Assembly (NCBI GenBank): GCA_029975055.1
Contig: JARKPU010000079.1
Location: 1 to 53,677, forward strand
Origin: Anaerolinea sp.
GTDB taxonomy: Bacteria; Chloroflexota; Anaerolineae; Anaerolineales; Anaerolineaceae
Reading direction: 5' to 3'
DNA: 53,677 nucleotides
Shown here: positions 15,953-23,834 of the stretch, in pieces
Position numbering within the stretch: position 1 is the stretch's first letter
How the letters are laid out: each line of letters opens with the position of its first letter
The notes under the pieces: generated by a model
What the model saw: the letters and a program-made list of their open reading frames with translations, nothing else
Databases searched by the model: none
Told to the model about the DNA's origin: nothing
Made by a program: the position numbers and the translations under genes

Positions 15953-16043
15953 GTAAGTATCCAGGCCGATGGGGATGCGCCTGCATGGATACCGCTCCTG
16001 CCCATTGAATTCATGCCTGTTTAATTGTTGAAGAAAGGTCTGC

Positions 16044-19000
16044 ATGCACAATAATCCGGCGCCGCGAGCAGCGGTCAAGTATGCGCTGTGGGGTGTGGCC
16101 TGCGGGGTTGTCTTCAGTCTGCTGGCAGCCTGGGCCGAGCTGCATTTCACCGAGCGTGCGGCGGTGACATGGCAGTCTTTCTTGAGGCTGCAAGCCAACC
16201 CGCTCATGTGGGTCATCGAGGCGCTGCCGCTCCTGCTGGGGGCGCTGGCCTGGATGGTCGGGCGCCGCGAAGACCGCCTGATGGCCGTCACAAAAGAATT
16301 CGAGACCCTGGTGCAGCAGCGCACCCGCGAGATCGAGCAAACGTACACCGACCTGCAAAGCGAGGTGCAGGAACGCAAGCGCATCGAGAGCATCATCTCC
16401 CGCGCCAAGCGCGAGTGGGAGGCGATTTTCGATGCGGTCTCCGACCAAATTTTGCTCACCGACACCGCCGGGACGGTGGTGCGCTGCAACCTCGCCGCCG
16501 CGCGCGCGTTGAATATTTCCTTTCAAAACCTGATCGGCAAACCCATCGATGAGCTCTTCTTCGGGGCCGGGGCCGAGAAGAGCCTGAGCCAGTCGGTCGG
16601 CAGGCAGGTGGTGTTCCCCAGCCTGCCGGGCTGGTATGACGTCAACTCGTATGATGTCAAGCGCGAAGACGGCTCGGACGGGCGCATCTTCGTCATCCGC
16701 GAGGTGACCGAGCGGGTGGAACGCGAGCAGGAGATCGACCGCCAGAAGCGCTTTTTCGAATCGCTCTTCGAGACGAGCCCGGTGGCGATCGTCACGCTCG
16801 ACCTTGAGCAGAAGATCGTCACGTTCAACCCGGCTTTTGGGGCGCTGTTCGAATACCGGCTCGAAGAGGTGGCCGGGCGGCCCATCGAGGAGCTGCTCGT
16901 GCCGGAACACTTGATGGACGAAGGCGTGGGCTACTCGCAGGAAGTGGTGCGCGGCGGGATGGTGCATGCCATTACCCAGCGCAAGACCAGCAGCGGGCGG
17001 CTGGTAGATGTGGAGCTGTTCGGCGTGCCGGTCATCGTGGCGGGCAGGCGCGTGGGGGCGCTCGGGCTGTACCACGATATCACCGACCTCCAGCGCGCCC
17101 GCAAAGCCGCCGAATCGGCCGATAAGGCCAAGAGCGAATTCCTGGCGAACATGAGCCACGAGATCCGCACGCCGATGAACGGGGTGATCGGCATGCTGGA
17201 ACTGCTGCAGGGCACCGGGCTGAACGCCGAACAGGCCGATTACCTGGAGACCGCGCGCCAGAGCGCCGATACCCTGCTGAGCCTGATCAACGACATTCTC
17301 GACTTCTCCAAGATCGAGGCCGGCAAGCTGAGCCTGGAGATGATCGACTTCGACCTGCGCAACACCGTCGAAGGGGTGGCCTCCACCATGGCCCAGCGCG
17401 CCGAGGCGAAAGACCTCGAACTGGCCTGCATGATCTATCACAATGTGCCTTCGCGCCTCAAAGGCGACCCCGGACGGCTGCGCCAGGTGCTGGTGAACCT
17501 GGTGGGGAACGCGATTAAGTTCACCAACGAGGGCGAGGTGGTCATCCGCGTGATGATCGAAGCCGAAGATGAGAACAGCGCGGTGCTGCTCTTCACCGTC
17601 AGCGACACGGGCATTGGCATCCCGAAGGAACGCCTGGAGGTGATCTTCGAGCGCTTCATGCAGGTGGATAACTCGACCACCCGCCAGTATGGCGGCAGCG
17701 GACTGGGGCTGGCCATTTCGAGGCAGTTGGTGGAGATGATGGGCGGTGAGATGGGCGTCGAGAGCGAGGTGGGCAAAGGCAGCACCTTCTGGTTCACCGC
17801 CTGCTTCGAAAAGCTGGCCGATGTGGAGGGCGGCGAAGGCCCGGCCGGCGTGGACCTGGCGGGCCTTGACCTGCACGTGCTGGGGGTGGATGATAACCGC
17901 ACCAACCGGATCATCATGCAAAAGATGCTGGAGAGCTTCGGCTGCCGGCCCGAAACCGCCGCGAGCGGTCAGGATGCGCTGGCTGCTCTCCATCACGCCG
18001 CCAAGGTGGGCGACCCCTACCGGCTGGTGCTGCTGGATATGCAGATGCCGGAGATGGACGGCGAAGAGACCCTGCGCCTGATCAAAGGCGACCCAGTCAT
18101 TCAGAATGCGAGCGTGGTGATCCTGACCTCGATGGGTATGCGCGGCGACGCCGCCCGGCTGGAATCGATCGGCTGCGACGGCTACCTGGTCAAGCCGGTC
18201 AAGCAGGCCCAGTTGAAGGAGGTGCTCGAGGCCGTGCTTGGGCGCAGAGCACAGGCGCAGGCCGGGGCCAGGTTGATCACCCGGCACACCATCCAGGAGA
18301 AGAACCGCCAGTCGCTGCGCATCCTGCTGGCAGAAGATAACCCGGTGAACCAAAAGCTGGCGGTGATTTTGCTCACCAAAGCCGGTTACCCGGTGGATGT
18401 GGTTGACAACGGCGCGCGGGCGGTGGATGCGGTGGTCAAAGGGCGCTACAGCCTGGTGCTGATGGATGTGCAGATGCCCGAGGTGGATGGGCTGGAAGCC
18501 GCGCGGCGGATCCGCCAGCAGGAAGCCCCGGGGCAGCATGTGCCGATCATCGCGCTCACCGCGCATGCCATGCAGGGTGACCGGCAGCGCTGCCTGGACG
18601 CCGGGATGGACGATTACATCTCCAAACCGCTCCAGCCGGACGAGCTGCTGGCCACGCTCAAGCGCTGGACGGCCGAGGCGGAGGAAGCACCCGGCGCGAA
18701 GGCTCAAACGCCCTCCGCAGTGGGCGAACGCGGGCCGGGCAGGGGAGAAGAAGATTTGGTGATCGACCTGGCGAGTGCCCTGCCGCGCTTTGGCGGCGAC
18801 ATGACCTTTTTCCTCGACCTGCTGGGCGAGTTCATCCGCCAGGTGGAGAGCGGCAGCAAGCAGATGCGCGAGGCGGCGCGCGCCGCCGATGCGGCGGCGC
18901 TGGCTGAGCTTGCTCACAGCCTGAAAGGCGCTGCGGCGGCCTTCTCTGCCATGCGGGCGGTGGAAACCGCCGCCGAACTGGAACGCCGCTCGCGCAGCGG

Positions 19001-19100
19001 CGACCTGGAGGGCGCGGAAGCGCTCATCCTGCGCCTGGAGGCCGAGGGGCCGCGCCTGAAGGAGTTCCTGGGCCGGCACCAGGCCGCCGCCGAGGGGTGA
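16044..19100 (+). CDS. hybrid sensor histidine kinase (TM-PAS-PAS-HisKA-HATPase-REC-REC-HPt)
   Basis: A 1018-residue membrane-bound phosphorelay protein. Two N-terminal helices (about residues 12-32 and 55-73) are followed by a coiled coil and two PAS domains (about 120-225 and 235-350). Next come HisKA with the phospho-accepting His372 in FLANMSHEIRTPMNG and an ATPase domain with the GNAIKF N-box, DTGIGIP and GSGLGLAIS. Two receiver domains have phosphorylatable Asp665 and Asp808, and a C-terminal HPt domain has His958 in AHSLKGAA. All relay residues are present, so phosphate can pass His-Asp-His in one chain. The final response regulator is not adjacent. The signal is unknown. Confidence 0.93.
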   Translation: MHNNPAPRAAVKYALWGVACGVVFSLLAAWAELHFTERAAVTWQSFLRLQANPLMWVIEALPLLLGALAWMVGRREDRLMAVTKEFETLVQQRTREIEQTYTDLQSEVQERKRIESIISRAKREWEAIFDAVSDQILLTDTAGTVVRCNLAAARALNISFQNLIGKPIDELFFGAGAEKSLSQSVGRQVVFPSLPGWYDVNSYDVKREDGSDGRIFVIREVTERVEREQEIDRQKRFFESLFETSPVAIVTLDLEQKIVTFNPAFGALFEYRLEEVAGRPIEELLVPEHLMDEGVGYSQEVVRGGMVHAITQRKTSSGRLVDVELFGVPVIVAGRRVGALGLYHDITDLQRARKAAESADKAKSEFLANMSHEIRTPMNGVIGMLELLQGTGLNAEQADYLETARQSADTLLSLINDILDFSKIEAGKLSLEMIDFDLRNTVEGVASTMAQRAEAKDLELACMIYHNVPSRLKGDPGRLRQVLVNLVGNAIKFTNEGEVVIRVMIEAEDENSAVLLFTVSDTGIGIPKERLEVIFERFMQVDNSTTRQYGGSGLGLAISRQLVEMMGGEMGVESEVGKGSTFWFTACFEKLADVEGGEGPAGVDLAGLDLHVLGVDDNRTNRIIMQKMLESFGCRPETAASGQDALAALHHAAKVGDPYRLVLLDMQMPEMDGEETLRLIKGDPVIQNASVVILTSMGMRGDAARLESIGCDGYLVKPVKQAQLKEVLEAVLGRRAQAQAGARLITRHTIQEKNRQSLRILLAEDNPVNQKLAVILLTKAGYPVDVVDNGARAVDAVVKGRYSLVLMDVQMPEVDGLEAARRIRQQEAPGQHVPIIALTAHAMQGDRQRCLDAGMDDYISKPLQPDELLATLKRWTAEAEEAPGAKAQTPSAVGERGPGRGEEDLVIDLASALPRFGGDMTFFLDLLGEFIRQVESGSKQMREAARAADAAALAELAHSLKGAAAAFSAMRAVETAAELERRSRSGDLEGAEALILRLEAEGPRLKEFLGRHQAAAEG

Positions 19101-19113
19101 AGCGGGGGCCTGC

Positions 19114-19398
19114 TCAACCGCCGGTGATCAGCGACATCAGAATCAGGTGGTCGTTTTCGTGAGGGCGTTCGCTCATCACCATAGCGGGCGTGGTCATATC
19201 CCCATTGATGATGAACATGTTCGAAGAGAGGAAGGTCTGGCCGTCGCGGTCAATGAGCACGCCGACCAGGCCGGGGAATTGCTGCGCCAGGATGCGCACG
19301 ATATCCTGGTAGGTATCGGCTTCCGAAAGATCGAGGTGGATGATCTTTTGGCCGGCGATGGCGCGCGCCGCGCCGGTGAGTTCGACGGTGACGTGCAT
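19114..19398 (-). CDS. MoaD/ThiS-like sulfur carrier protein
   Basis: A 94-residue beta-grasp protein that ends in Gly-Gly, the hallmark of MoaD and ThiS sulfur carriers, which are thiocarboxylated at that C-terminus. Visible features are an N-terminal VTVELTGAAR strand, the AGQKIIHLDL turn and a hydrophobic FIINGDM-type strand. MoaD donates sulfur to molybdopterin. Two molybdenum hydroxylases are encoded in the following 19 kb, so a MoaD role is plausible, but ThiS or another carrier cannot be excluded. I start it at the ATG at 19398; the open frame continues upstream without family similarity. No clear ribosome site is present. Confidence 0.68.
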   Translation of the reverse strand: MHVTVELTGAARAIAGQKIIHLDLSEADTYQDIVRILAQQFPGLVGVLIDRDGQTFLSSNMFIINGDMTTPAMVMSERPHENDHLILMSLITGG

Positions 19399-19517
19399 GG
19401 TTAGAGGTAGTAAAATCCCTGAGGAAAGCAGCTTCTGATTTATTATACGCTGCGGGCGCGGGATGTGAAGATTGTCACCCCTCTGGCGGTGATTCATCCG
19501 CGTTCGCCCGAAAAGCG

Positions 19518-19546
19518 TTGACATCGCCATATGCGTATGCTATAGT
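19518..19546 (+). promoter_or_regulatory. strong sigma70-type promoter at the catabolic island's left end
   Basis: TTGACA (19518-19523), a 17-base spacer and TATAGT (19541-19546) form one of the best consensus matches in the window. The start point is expected near 19553, directly before the operator palindrome. The leader up to 19704 is about 150 bases; I saw no known riboswitch in it. Confidence 0.7.
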
Positions 19547-19553
19547 AACCAAG

Positions 19554-19564
19554 TTGTTAGACAA
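19554..19564. promoter_or_regulatory. island operator copy 1 (TTGTTAGACAA)
   Basis: Palindrome TTGT-N3-ACAA immediately at the predicted transcription start, where a bound protein would block initiation. It matches three other sites in the island. The T-N-G-T-N3-A-C-N-A pattern is that recognised by FCD-type GntR regulators; no such regulator gene is in the window. Confidence 0.55.
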
Positions 19565-19704
19565 TTGATCGTGCACGTCCGCTGCATAACTTCTGGCTGC
19601 CTGAAGTACAAATTGTTCCACTCTGATTGGATGGAGTTACCCGGTAAATACAGATTAGCATGCTGCTAACCTGCGTTCACTTTCAAATTCTTTGAGAGGT
19701 TAAA

Positions 19705-20430
19705 ATGAAACTCCCGCCCCCTGTTGAAGTATCGACCAACCAGGTCAGTTTTGATGTCAGCGAGATCGAGCCATTGCTGCAGGCTCCGCCGATGAACCTT
19801 CCGCCCTGGCCCGAGGCGCAGATCACCCTGCGCGACGGCCGCATCCTTTACATCCGCCAGGCAAAGCTGGAAGAAGTGCCGGCCATGCTCGGCTACATGG
19901 AAAAAGTGATGAAGGTGCAGAAGGACTTCTATGACATTGTGGGCGTGCGCGTCTATGGTGAGATCCTCGGCTGGGCGCGCAAGCGCATCAAGGACCCCTT
20001 CCACCTGGTGGGGCTGATCGACGGCGAATGGCTTGGCCTGGCGAACGGGCGTGTGATGAACGAAGACATCGCCATCAGCCTGCATACGATGACCTTCGCC
20101 CGCCGCGGGCGCCTGGGCTGGGCGATGTACTACGCTAAGACCTACTACGCCCTCGAGGTGTTGAAGTGCAAAGAATGGTGGTCCACCTTCGAGAGCTATA
20201 ACGGCTGGCGCATGGCGGGCGTCGAGATGGCCCAGCCGACCAAGCCGTGGCCCGAATACCAGCACGAGCTGGGCGGTGCGCGCGTCTATTACCTGACTCA
20301 GGCGGCCTGGAACTCTGGCGTGAAGAACTTCTGCGAGCAGATGATCGGCTCGGCGATGAGCTTCAACGTCACCGATGAGGTGCGCAAGGCCAACGAGAAC
20401 TTCCGCGTGCCCGAGACGGTCGACCTCTAA
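19705..20430 (+). CDS. island protein of unknown function, 241-residue family, copy 1
   Basis: A 241-residue soluble protein without signal peptide or membrane helix. A second 241-residue copy lies at 43250-43975 and aligns without a gap, with well over half of positions identical by eye. Strongly shared blocks are LYIRxAKLEEVP, DFYDIVG, NGRxMNEDIxISLHTM, YESYNGW-like and YQHELGGAR-like. The DGRxLYIRxAKLEEVP start recalls the first strand and helix of GNAT acetyltransferases, but the acetyl-CoA loop is not evident. Because the copies bracket the island and one follows a cyclase hydrolase, I infer a role in the same pathway. Confidence 0.75.
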   Translation: MKLPPPVEVSTNQVSFDVSEIEPLLQAPPMNLPPWPEAQITLRDGRILYIRQAKLEEVPAMLGYMEKVMKVQKDFYDIVGVRVYGEILGWARKRIKDPFHLVGLIDGEWLGLANGRVMNEDIAISLHTMTFARRGRLGWAMYYAKTYYALEVLKCKEWWSTFESYNGWRMAGVEMAQPTKPWPEYQHELGGARVYYLTQAAWNSGVKNFCEQMIGSAMSFNVTDEVRKANENFRVPETVDL

Positions 20431-20438
20431 ACTTGATC

Positions 20439-20476
20439 ACCGGGGTGTGGAATGGGCAGCTGTTCCACACCCCGGT
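20439..20476 (+). terminator. 14-bp hairpin after 241-residue protein copy 1
   Basis: ACCGGGGTGTGGAA (20439-20452) pairs perfectly with 20463-20476. No T-run follows. It separates the first gene from the allF promoter. Confidence 0.5.
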
Positions 20477-20494
20477 TCGTTGAATGGCTGCAAT

Positions 20495-20505
20495 TTGTCA
20501 TACAA
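20495..20505. promoter_or_regulatory. island operator copy 2 (TTGTCATACAA)
   Basis: Same TTGT-N3-ACAA architecture as the other sites, centred 24 bases upstream of the -35 box of the allF promoter. At this position a bound regulator could activate, or act together with the site at 19554 by looping. Confidence 0.5.
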
Positions 20506-20523
20506 CTTCAGGTGAAAGGTAAG

Positions 20524-20552
20524 TTGACTCGCTTTTTTATTGTTGCTATACT
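20524..20552 (+). promoter_or_regulatory. sigma70-type promoter for the allF operon
   Basis: TTGACT (20524-20529), a 17-base spacer and TATACT (20547-20552). The transcript should start near 20559 and carry a leader of about 230 bases. Confidence 0.65.
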
Positions 20553-20558
20553 GGATTT

Positions 20559-20790
20559 GCTGCAAAGTGCCCATTCAACTGTACAAAAGAATAGTACGTA
20601 TGCCCTGTTTTGCTGTTAGCTGCACAAAAGAGAATGAAATCTGCGACTCGCAGGGGTTGCCCTGTTCGCAGGCGGATCACTATAGGTGAATTGACAATCG
20701 ATGGAGCGCCGGATCAAACCAGCTTTTGGTCTACGGCGCTCAATAGTGTTGATTGGCGCTCAAAACTCAACCAGAACAATCGGAGGTAGG
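20559..20790 (+). promoter_or_regulatory. long allF leader with competing stems
   Basis: GAGCGCC at 20704-20710 can pair with either of two identical GGCGCTC copies, at 20735-20741 or 20755-20761. These belong to a 9-base direct repeat (GGCGCTCAA) 20 bases apart. Only one pairing can form at a time. A compact hairpin lies at 20641-20653. No known riboswitch was recognised. Confidence 0.35.
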
Positions 20791-22512
20791 ATGGCGATCA
20801 TAAAATCGGAAATCCGCAGCGGAGCTTATTACGACTCGGCAGTCTTGATGCAGTTGCAGCGCTCCCTGGCCGGATTGCCCGGAATTCAAGATGCCGGCGT
20901 GATCATGGGGACCGATTCCAACAAGGAACTCCTCGCGCACATCGACCTGGTCTCCCCCGAAGTGGAGAGCTCGAAACCGGATGATATGGTGATTGTGGTG
21001 CGGGCCGAGACGGAACAGGCCGCCCTGGATGCGATCGGCAAAGTGGATGAGCTGCTCTCGCGGCGCAAGTCGGGCATCGAACAGGAATTCCGCCCGCACA
21101 GCCTGGAGACGGCGGTCGAAATGCTGCCCGAAGCGAGCTGGGTGCTCGTCTCGGTGGCGGGGCGCTATGCGGCCGGCGTGGCGCGCGAAGCGCTGCGCCT
21201 GGGCAAGCACGTCTTCCTCTTCAGCGACAACGTCTCGGTGGAGGATGAAATCGCCCTGAAGAAGCAGTCAACCGAGCTTGGCCTGCTGGTGATGGGCCCC
21301 GATTGCGGCACCGCCATGGTGAGCGGCATTGGCCTGGGCTTTGCCAACAAGGTGCGCAAAGGGCCTATCGGCGTGGTGGCGGCGGCCGGAACGGGGCTGC
21401 AGCACGTCACCTCGCGCATTCACCAGCTGGGCGGGGGCATCACTCACGGCATCGGCACCGGCGGGCGCGACCTTTCGGAAAAGGTGGGCGCGGCGACCTT
21501 CCTGCAGGCCATCGACCTGCTCAGCCGCGACCCGGATACGAAGGTGATCACCCTCGTTTCCAAGCCGCCGGCCCCCAAAGTGGCCGAAGAGGTGCTCAAG
21601 GCCGCCCGCAACGCGGGTAAGCCGGTGGTGGTCAACTTCATCGCCCGGCCCATCACCTCGCAGCGCATTGATAACATTTACTTCGCCGGCAGCCTCGATC
21701 AGGCCGCCGAGCTGGCCGTCAAGCTGGCGAACGAAGGCGCCGCCCTGGAAGATCAATCGGACCTGCACCTGGAGCGCTTCGCCCCGGGCCAGAAATACCT
21801 GCGCGGGCTGTTCTCGGGCGGGACTCTGGCCTACGAGGCCCAGCACATCCTGGCCGGTTACCTGCCGCGCGTGTATGCCAACGCGCCGATCAATAAAGAG
21901 CTCAAGATGCCCAACTCCTTCGAGAGCATCGAGCACTCGATCATCGACCTGGGCGAGGATGAGTTCACCGTCGGGCGCCTGCACCCGATGATGGATAACG
22001 AACTGCGCATCCGCCGCCTGCTGGAAGAGGCTCAAGATCCGAGCGTGGCGGTCATCCTGCTGGACGTGGTGATCGGCTACGGCTCGCATCCCGACCCGGC
22101 CAGCGAACTGGCTCCGGCGATCGTCAAAGCCAAGGCCCTGGCCAAAGAGGCCGGGCGCTACCTGGAAGTGGCGGCCGTGGTGACCGGCACCGACGAAGAC
22201 CCGCAAAACCTGAATTCGCAGGTGGAGCAGCTCAAGGCCGCCGGCGTGTGGGTGAGCACCAGCAACGAAGCCGTGGTGCGCTATGTGGGGCGGCTGCTGC
22301 GCGCGCTGGAAGGCGCCGCCGCGGCGCCTTACGCGGGCAAACCGGTTGACCTTGGCTCGCTGCGCAAGCCGCTGGCAGGCATCAACGTCGGGCTCGAGTC
22401 TTTTGCCGAGAACCTGGCGGCCCAGGGAGCCCCCGTGCTGCACGTGGACTGGCGCCCCCCGGCGGGCGGGAATGACCGCTTAATGGCCATCCTCGAGCGC
22501 ATGAAGAAGTAA
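20791..22512 (+). CDS. FdrA/AllF-type subunit of oxamate-transcarbamylase-like enzyme
   Basis: A 573-residue FdrA homologue, close to the usual 550-560 residues. FdrA proteins are built from succinyl-CoA-synthetase-like Rossmann domains. Visible landmarks are GPDCGTAM near residue 169 and PIGVVAAAGTGLQHVTSRIH followed by GIGTGGRDLSEKVG near 225-235. In E. coli the FdrA, YlbE and YlbF proteins (AllF, AllG, AllH) form the enzyme that splits oxalurate with phosphate into oxamate and carbamoyl phosphate. GGAGGTAGG before the ATG at 20791 fixes the start; an in-frame ATG at 20701 has no ribosome site. AllG follows. Substrate here may be a different ureido acid. Confidence 0.85.
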   Translation: MAIIKSEIRSGAYYDSAVLMQLQRSLAGLPGIQDAGVIMGTDSNKELLAHIDLVSPEVESSKPDDMVIVVRAETEQAALDAIGKVDELLSRRKSGIEQEFRPHSLETAVEMLPEASWVLVSVAGRYAAGVAREALRLGKHVFLFSDNVSVEDEIALKKQSTELGLLVMGPDCGTAMVSGIGLGFANKVRKGPIGVVAAAGTGLQHVTSRIHQLGGGITHGIGTGGRDLSEKVGAATFLQAIDLLSRDPDTKVITLVSKPPAPKVAEEVLKAARNAGKPVVVNFIARPITSQRIDNIYFAGSLDQAAELAVKLANEGAALEDQSDLHLERFAPGQKYLRGLFSGGTLAYEAQHILAGYLPRVYANAPINKELKMPNSFESIEHSIIDLGEDEFTVGRLHPMMDNELRIRRLLEEAQDPSVAVILLDVVIGYGSHPDPASELAPAIVKAKALAKEAGRYLEVAAVVTGTDEDPQNLNSQVEQLKAAGVWVSTSNEAVVRYVGRLLRALEGAAAAPYAGKPVDLGSLRKPLAGINVGLESFAENLAAQGAPVLHVDWRPPAGGNDRLMAILERMKK

Positions 22513-22553
22513 TTTTGATTCCAAACCAAACAGTTAACTGCGGAGGTCCTGAC

Positions 22554-23798
22554 ATGGTGGATATCGAAAAAGCAAACGCCTATGCCGTCGAGCAGATGAT
22601 GGAAGCCCGCCCGGTGGTGACCGGGGTCGGCAAGGCGCTGGATGTGATCCCTGGGATGCACGAAAACCTGCTCCTGCACGCCGGGCCCCCGGTGACCTGG
22701 GAGCGCATGGCCGGCCCGATGAAGGGCGCCATGGTGGGTGCCTTGATGTTCGAAGGCAAAGCCAAAGGCTGGGATGACGCAGAAGCCCTGTTAAAATCGG
22801 GCAAAGTGCAGTTCGCGCCCTGCCACCACTACGCCAGCGCCGGCCCGATGGCGGGGGTGATCTCGCCTTCCATGCTGTGCTACGTGGTGGAAAACAAGAC
22901 TCACGGCAACAAAGCTTTCTCCAACTTGAACGAAGGCCGCGGCAAGGTGCTGCGCATGGGCGCTTACAGCCAGGACGTGCTGGATAAGCTGACCTGGATG
23001 AATGAGGTGCTCGGCCCGACGGTGGGCGCGGCGCTGGAGGCGATGGGCGGGTTGGATATCCGCACGCTGCTGGCCAAAGCCCTGCACATGGGCGATGACG
23101 GCCACAACCGCCTCGACGCGGCTTCGATGCTCTACACCGTGGCGCTGGCTCCATACATCGTCAAGGTGGCCAAAGACTCGGCGACCGCCTCGGAGGTGAT
23201 CCGCTTCCTGGGCGAGAACGCGCTGAGCATCCTCAACCCGGTGATGGCGGCCTGCAAGACGATGGCCGACGCCGGGCACAACGTGGAAGGCAGCACCATC
23301 GTGACGGTGATGGCGCGCAACGGCACCGACTTCGGCATCCGCGTGAGCGGCCTGGGCGACCGCTGGTTCACCGGCCCGGCAGGCATTGTGAAGGCGCTCT
23401 ACTTCCCCGGCTTCACTGAGAAGGACGCCAACCCCGATATCGGCGACAGCACCATCACCGAGACGGCCGGCATCGGCGGCTTTGCCATGGCGGGCGCGCC
23501 GGCGATCGTCACCTTCATCAGCGGCACGCCGAAGGATGCGATCAACACCACGCTGGATATGTACGAAATCACCTACGCCGAGCACAAGTACTTCACCATC
23601 CCGGCGCTGGACTTCCGCGGTACGCCCACGGGAATCGATATCCGCAAAGTGATCGAGAAGAACCTGCCCCCGCGGGTGAACACGGGCGTGGCGCACAAAG
23701 ACCCTGGCATCGGGCAAGTGGGCGCCGGTGTGGTGACCCCGCCGATGAATATCTTCGAAGACGCGCTGGTGGCGTTTGCCGAGAAGTACGGCTATTAG
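22554..23798 (+). CDS. DUF1116/AllG-type subunit of oxamate-transcarbamylase-like enzyme
   Basis: A 414-residue DUF1116 protein, matching the size of E. coli YlbE (AllG). Characteristic stretches are ARPVVTGVGKALDVIPGMHE at the start, GPPVTWERMAGPMKGAM, and GRGKVLRMGAYSQDVLDKL in the middle. The ATG at 22554 follows GCGGAGGT; an upstream TTG frame is unlikely. It lies 41 bases after AllF and would form the same complex. In the E. coli model AllG works with AllF and AllH in carbamoyl transfer; the matching AllH-type gene is 20 kb downstream on the other strand. Confidence 0.85.
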   Translation: MVDIEKANAYAVEQMMEARPVVTGVGKALDVIPGMHENLLLHAGPPVTWERMAGPMKGAMVGALMFEGKAKGWDDAEALLKSGKVQFAPCHHYASAGPMAGVISPSMLCYVVENKTHGNKAFSNLNEGRGKVLRMGAYSQDVLDKLTWMNEVLGPTVGAALEAMGGLDIRTLLAKALHMGDDGHNRLDAASMLYTVALAPYIVKVAKDSATASEVIRFLGENALSILNPVMAACKTMADAGHNVEGSTIVTVMARNGTDFGIRVSGLGDRWFTGPAGIVKALYFPGFTEKDANPDIGDSTITETAGIGGFAMAGAPAIVTFISGTPKDAINTTLDMYEITYAEHKYFTIPALDFRGTPTGIDIRKVIEKNLPPRVNTGVAHKDPGIGQVGAGVVTPPMNIFEDALVAFAEKYGY

Positions 23799-23834
23799 AC
23801 CAAACCAACAGGCCTGCCTTTTGAGGAGGATTGT

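Noticed and set aside
19705..20430. GNAT acetyltransferase assignment for the 241-residue family
   Set aside because: Only the first strand and helix look similar; the acetyl-CoA loop (Q/RxxGxG/A) is not visible.
20678..20686. Phage T7-like promoter fragment (CACTATAGG)
   Set aside because: Only nine bases match and no phage genes are present; considered chance.
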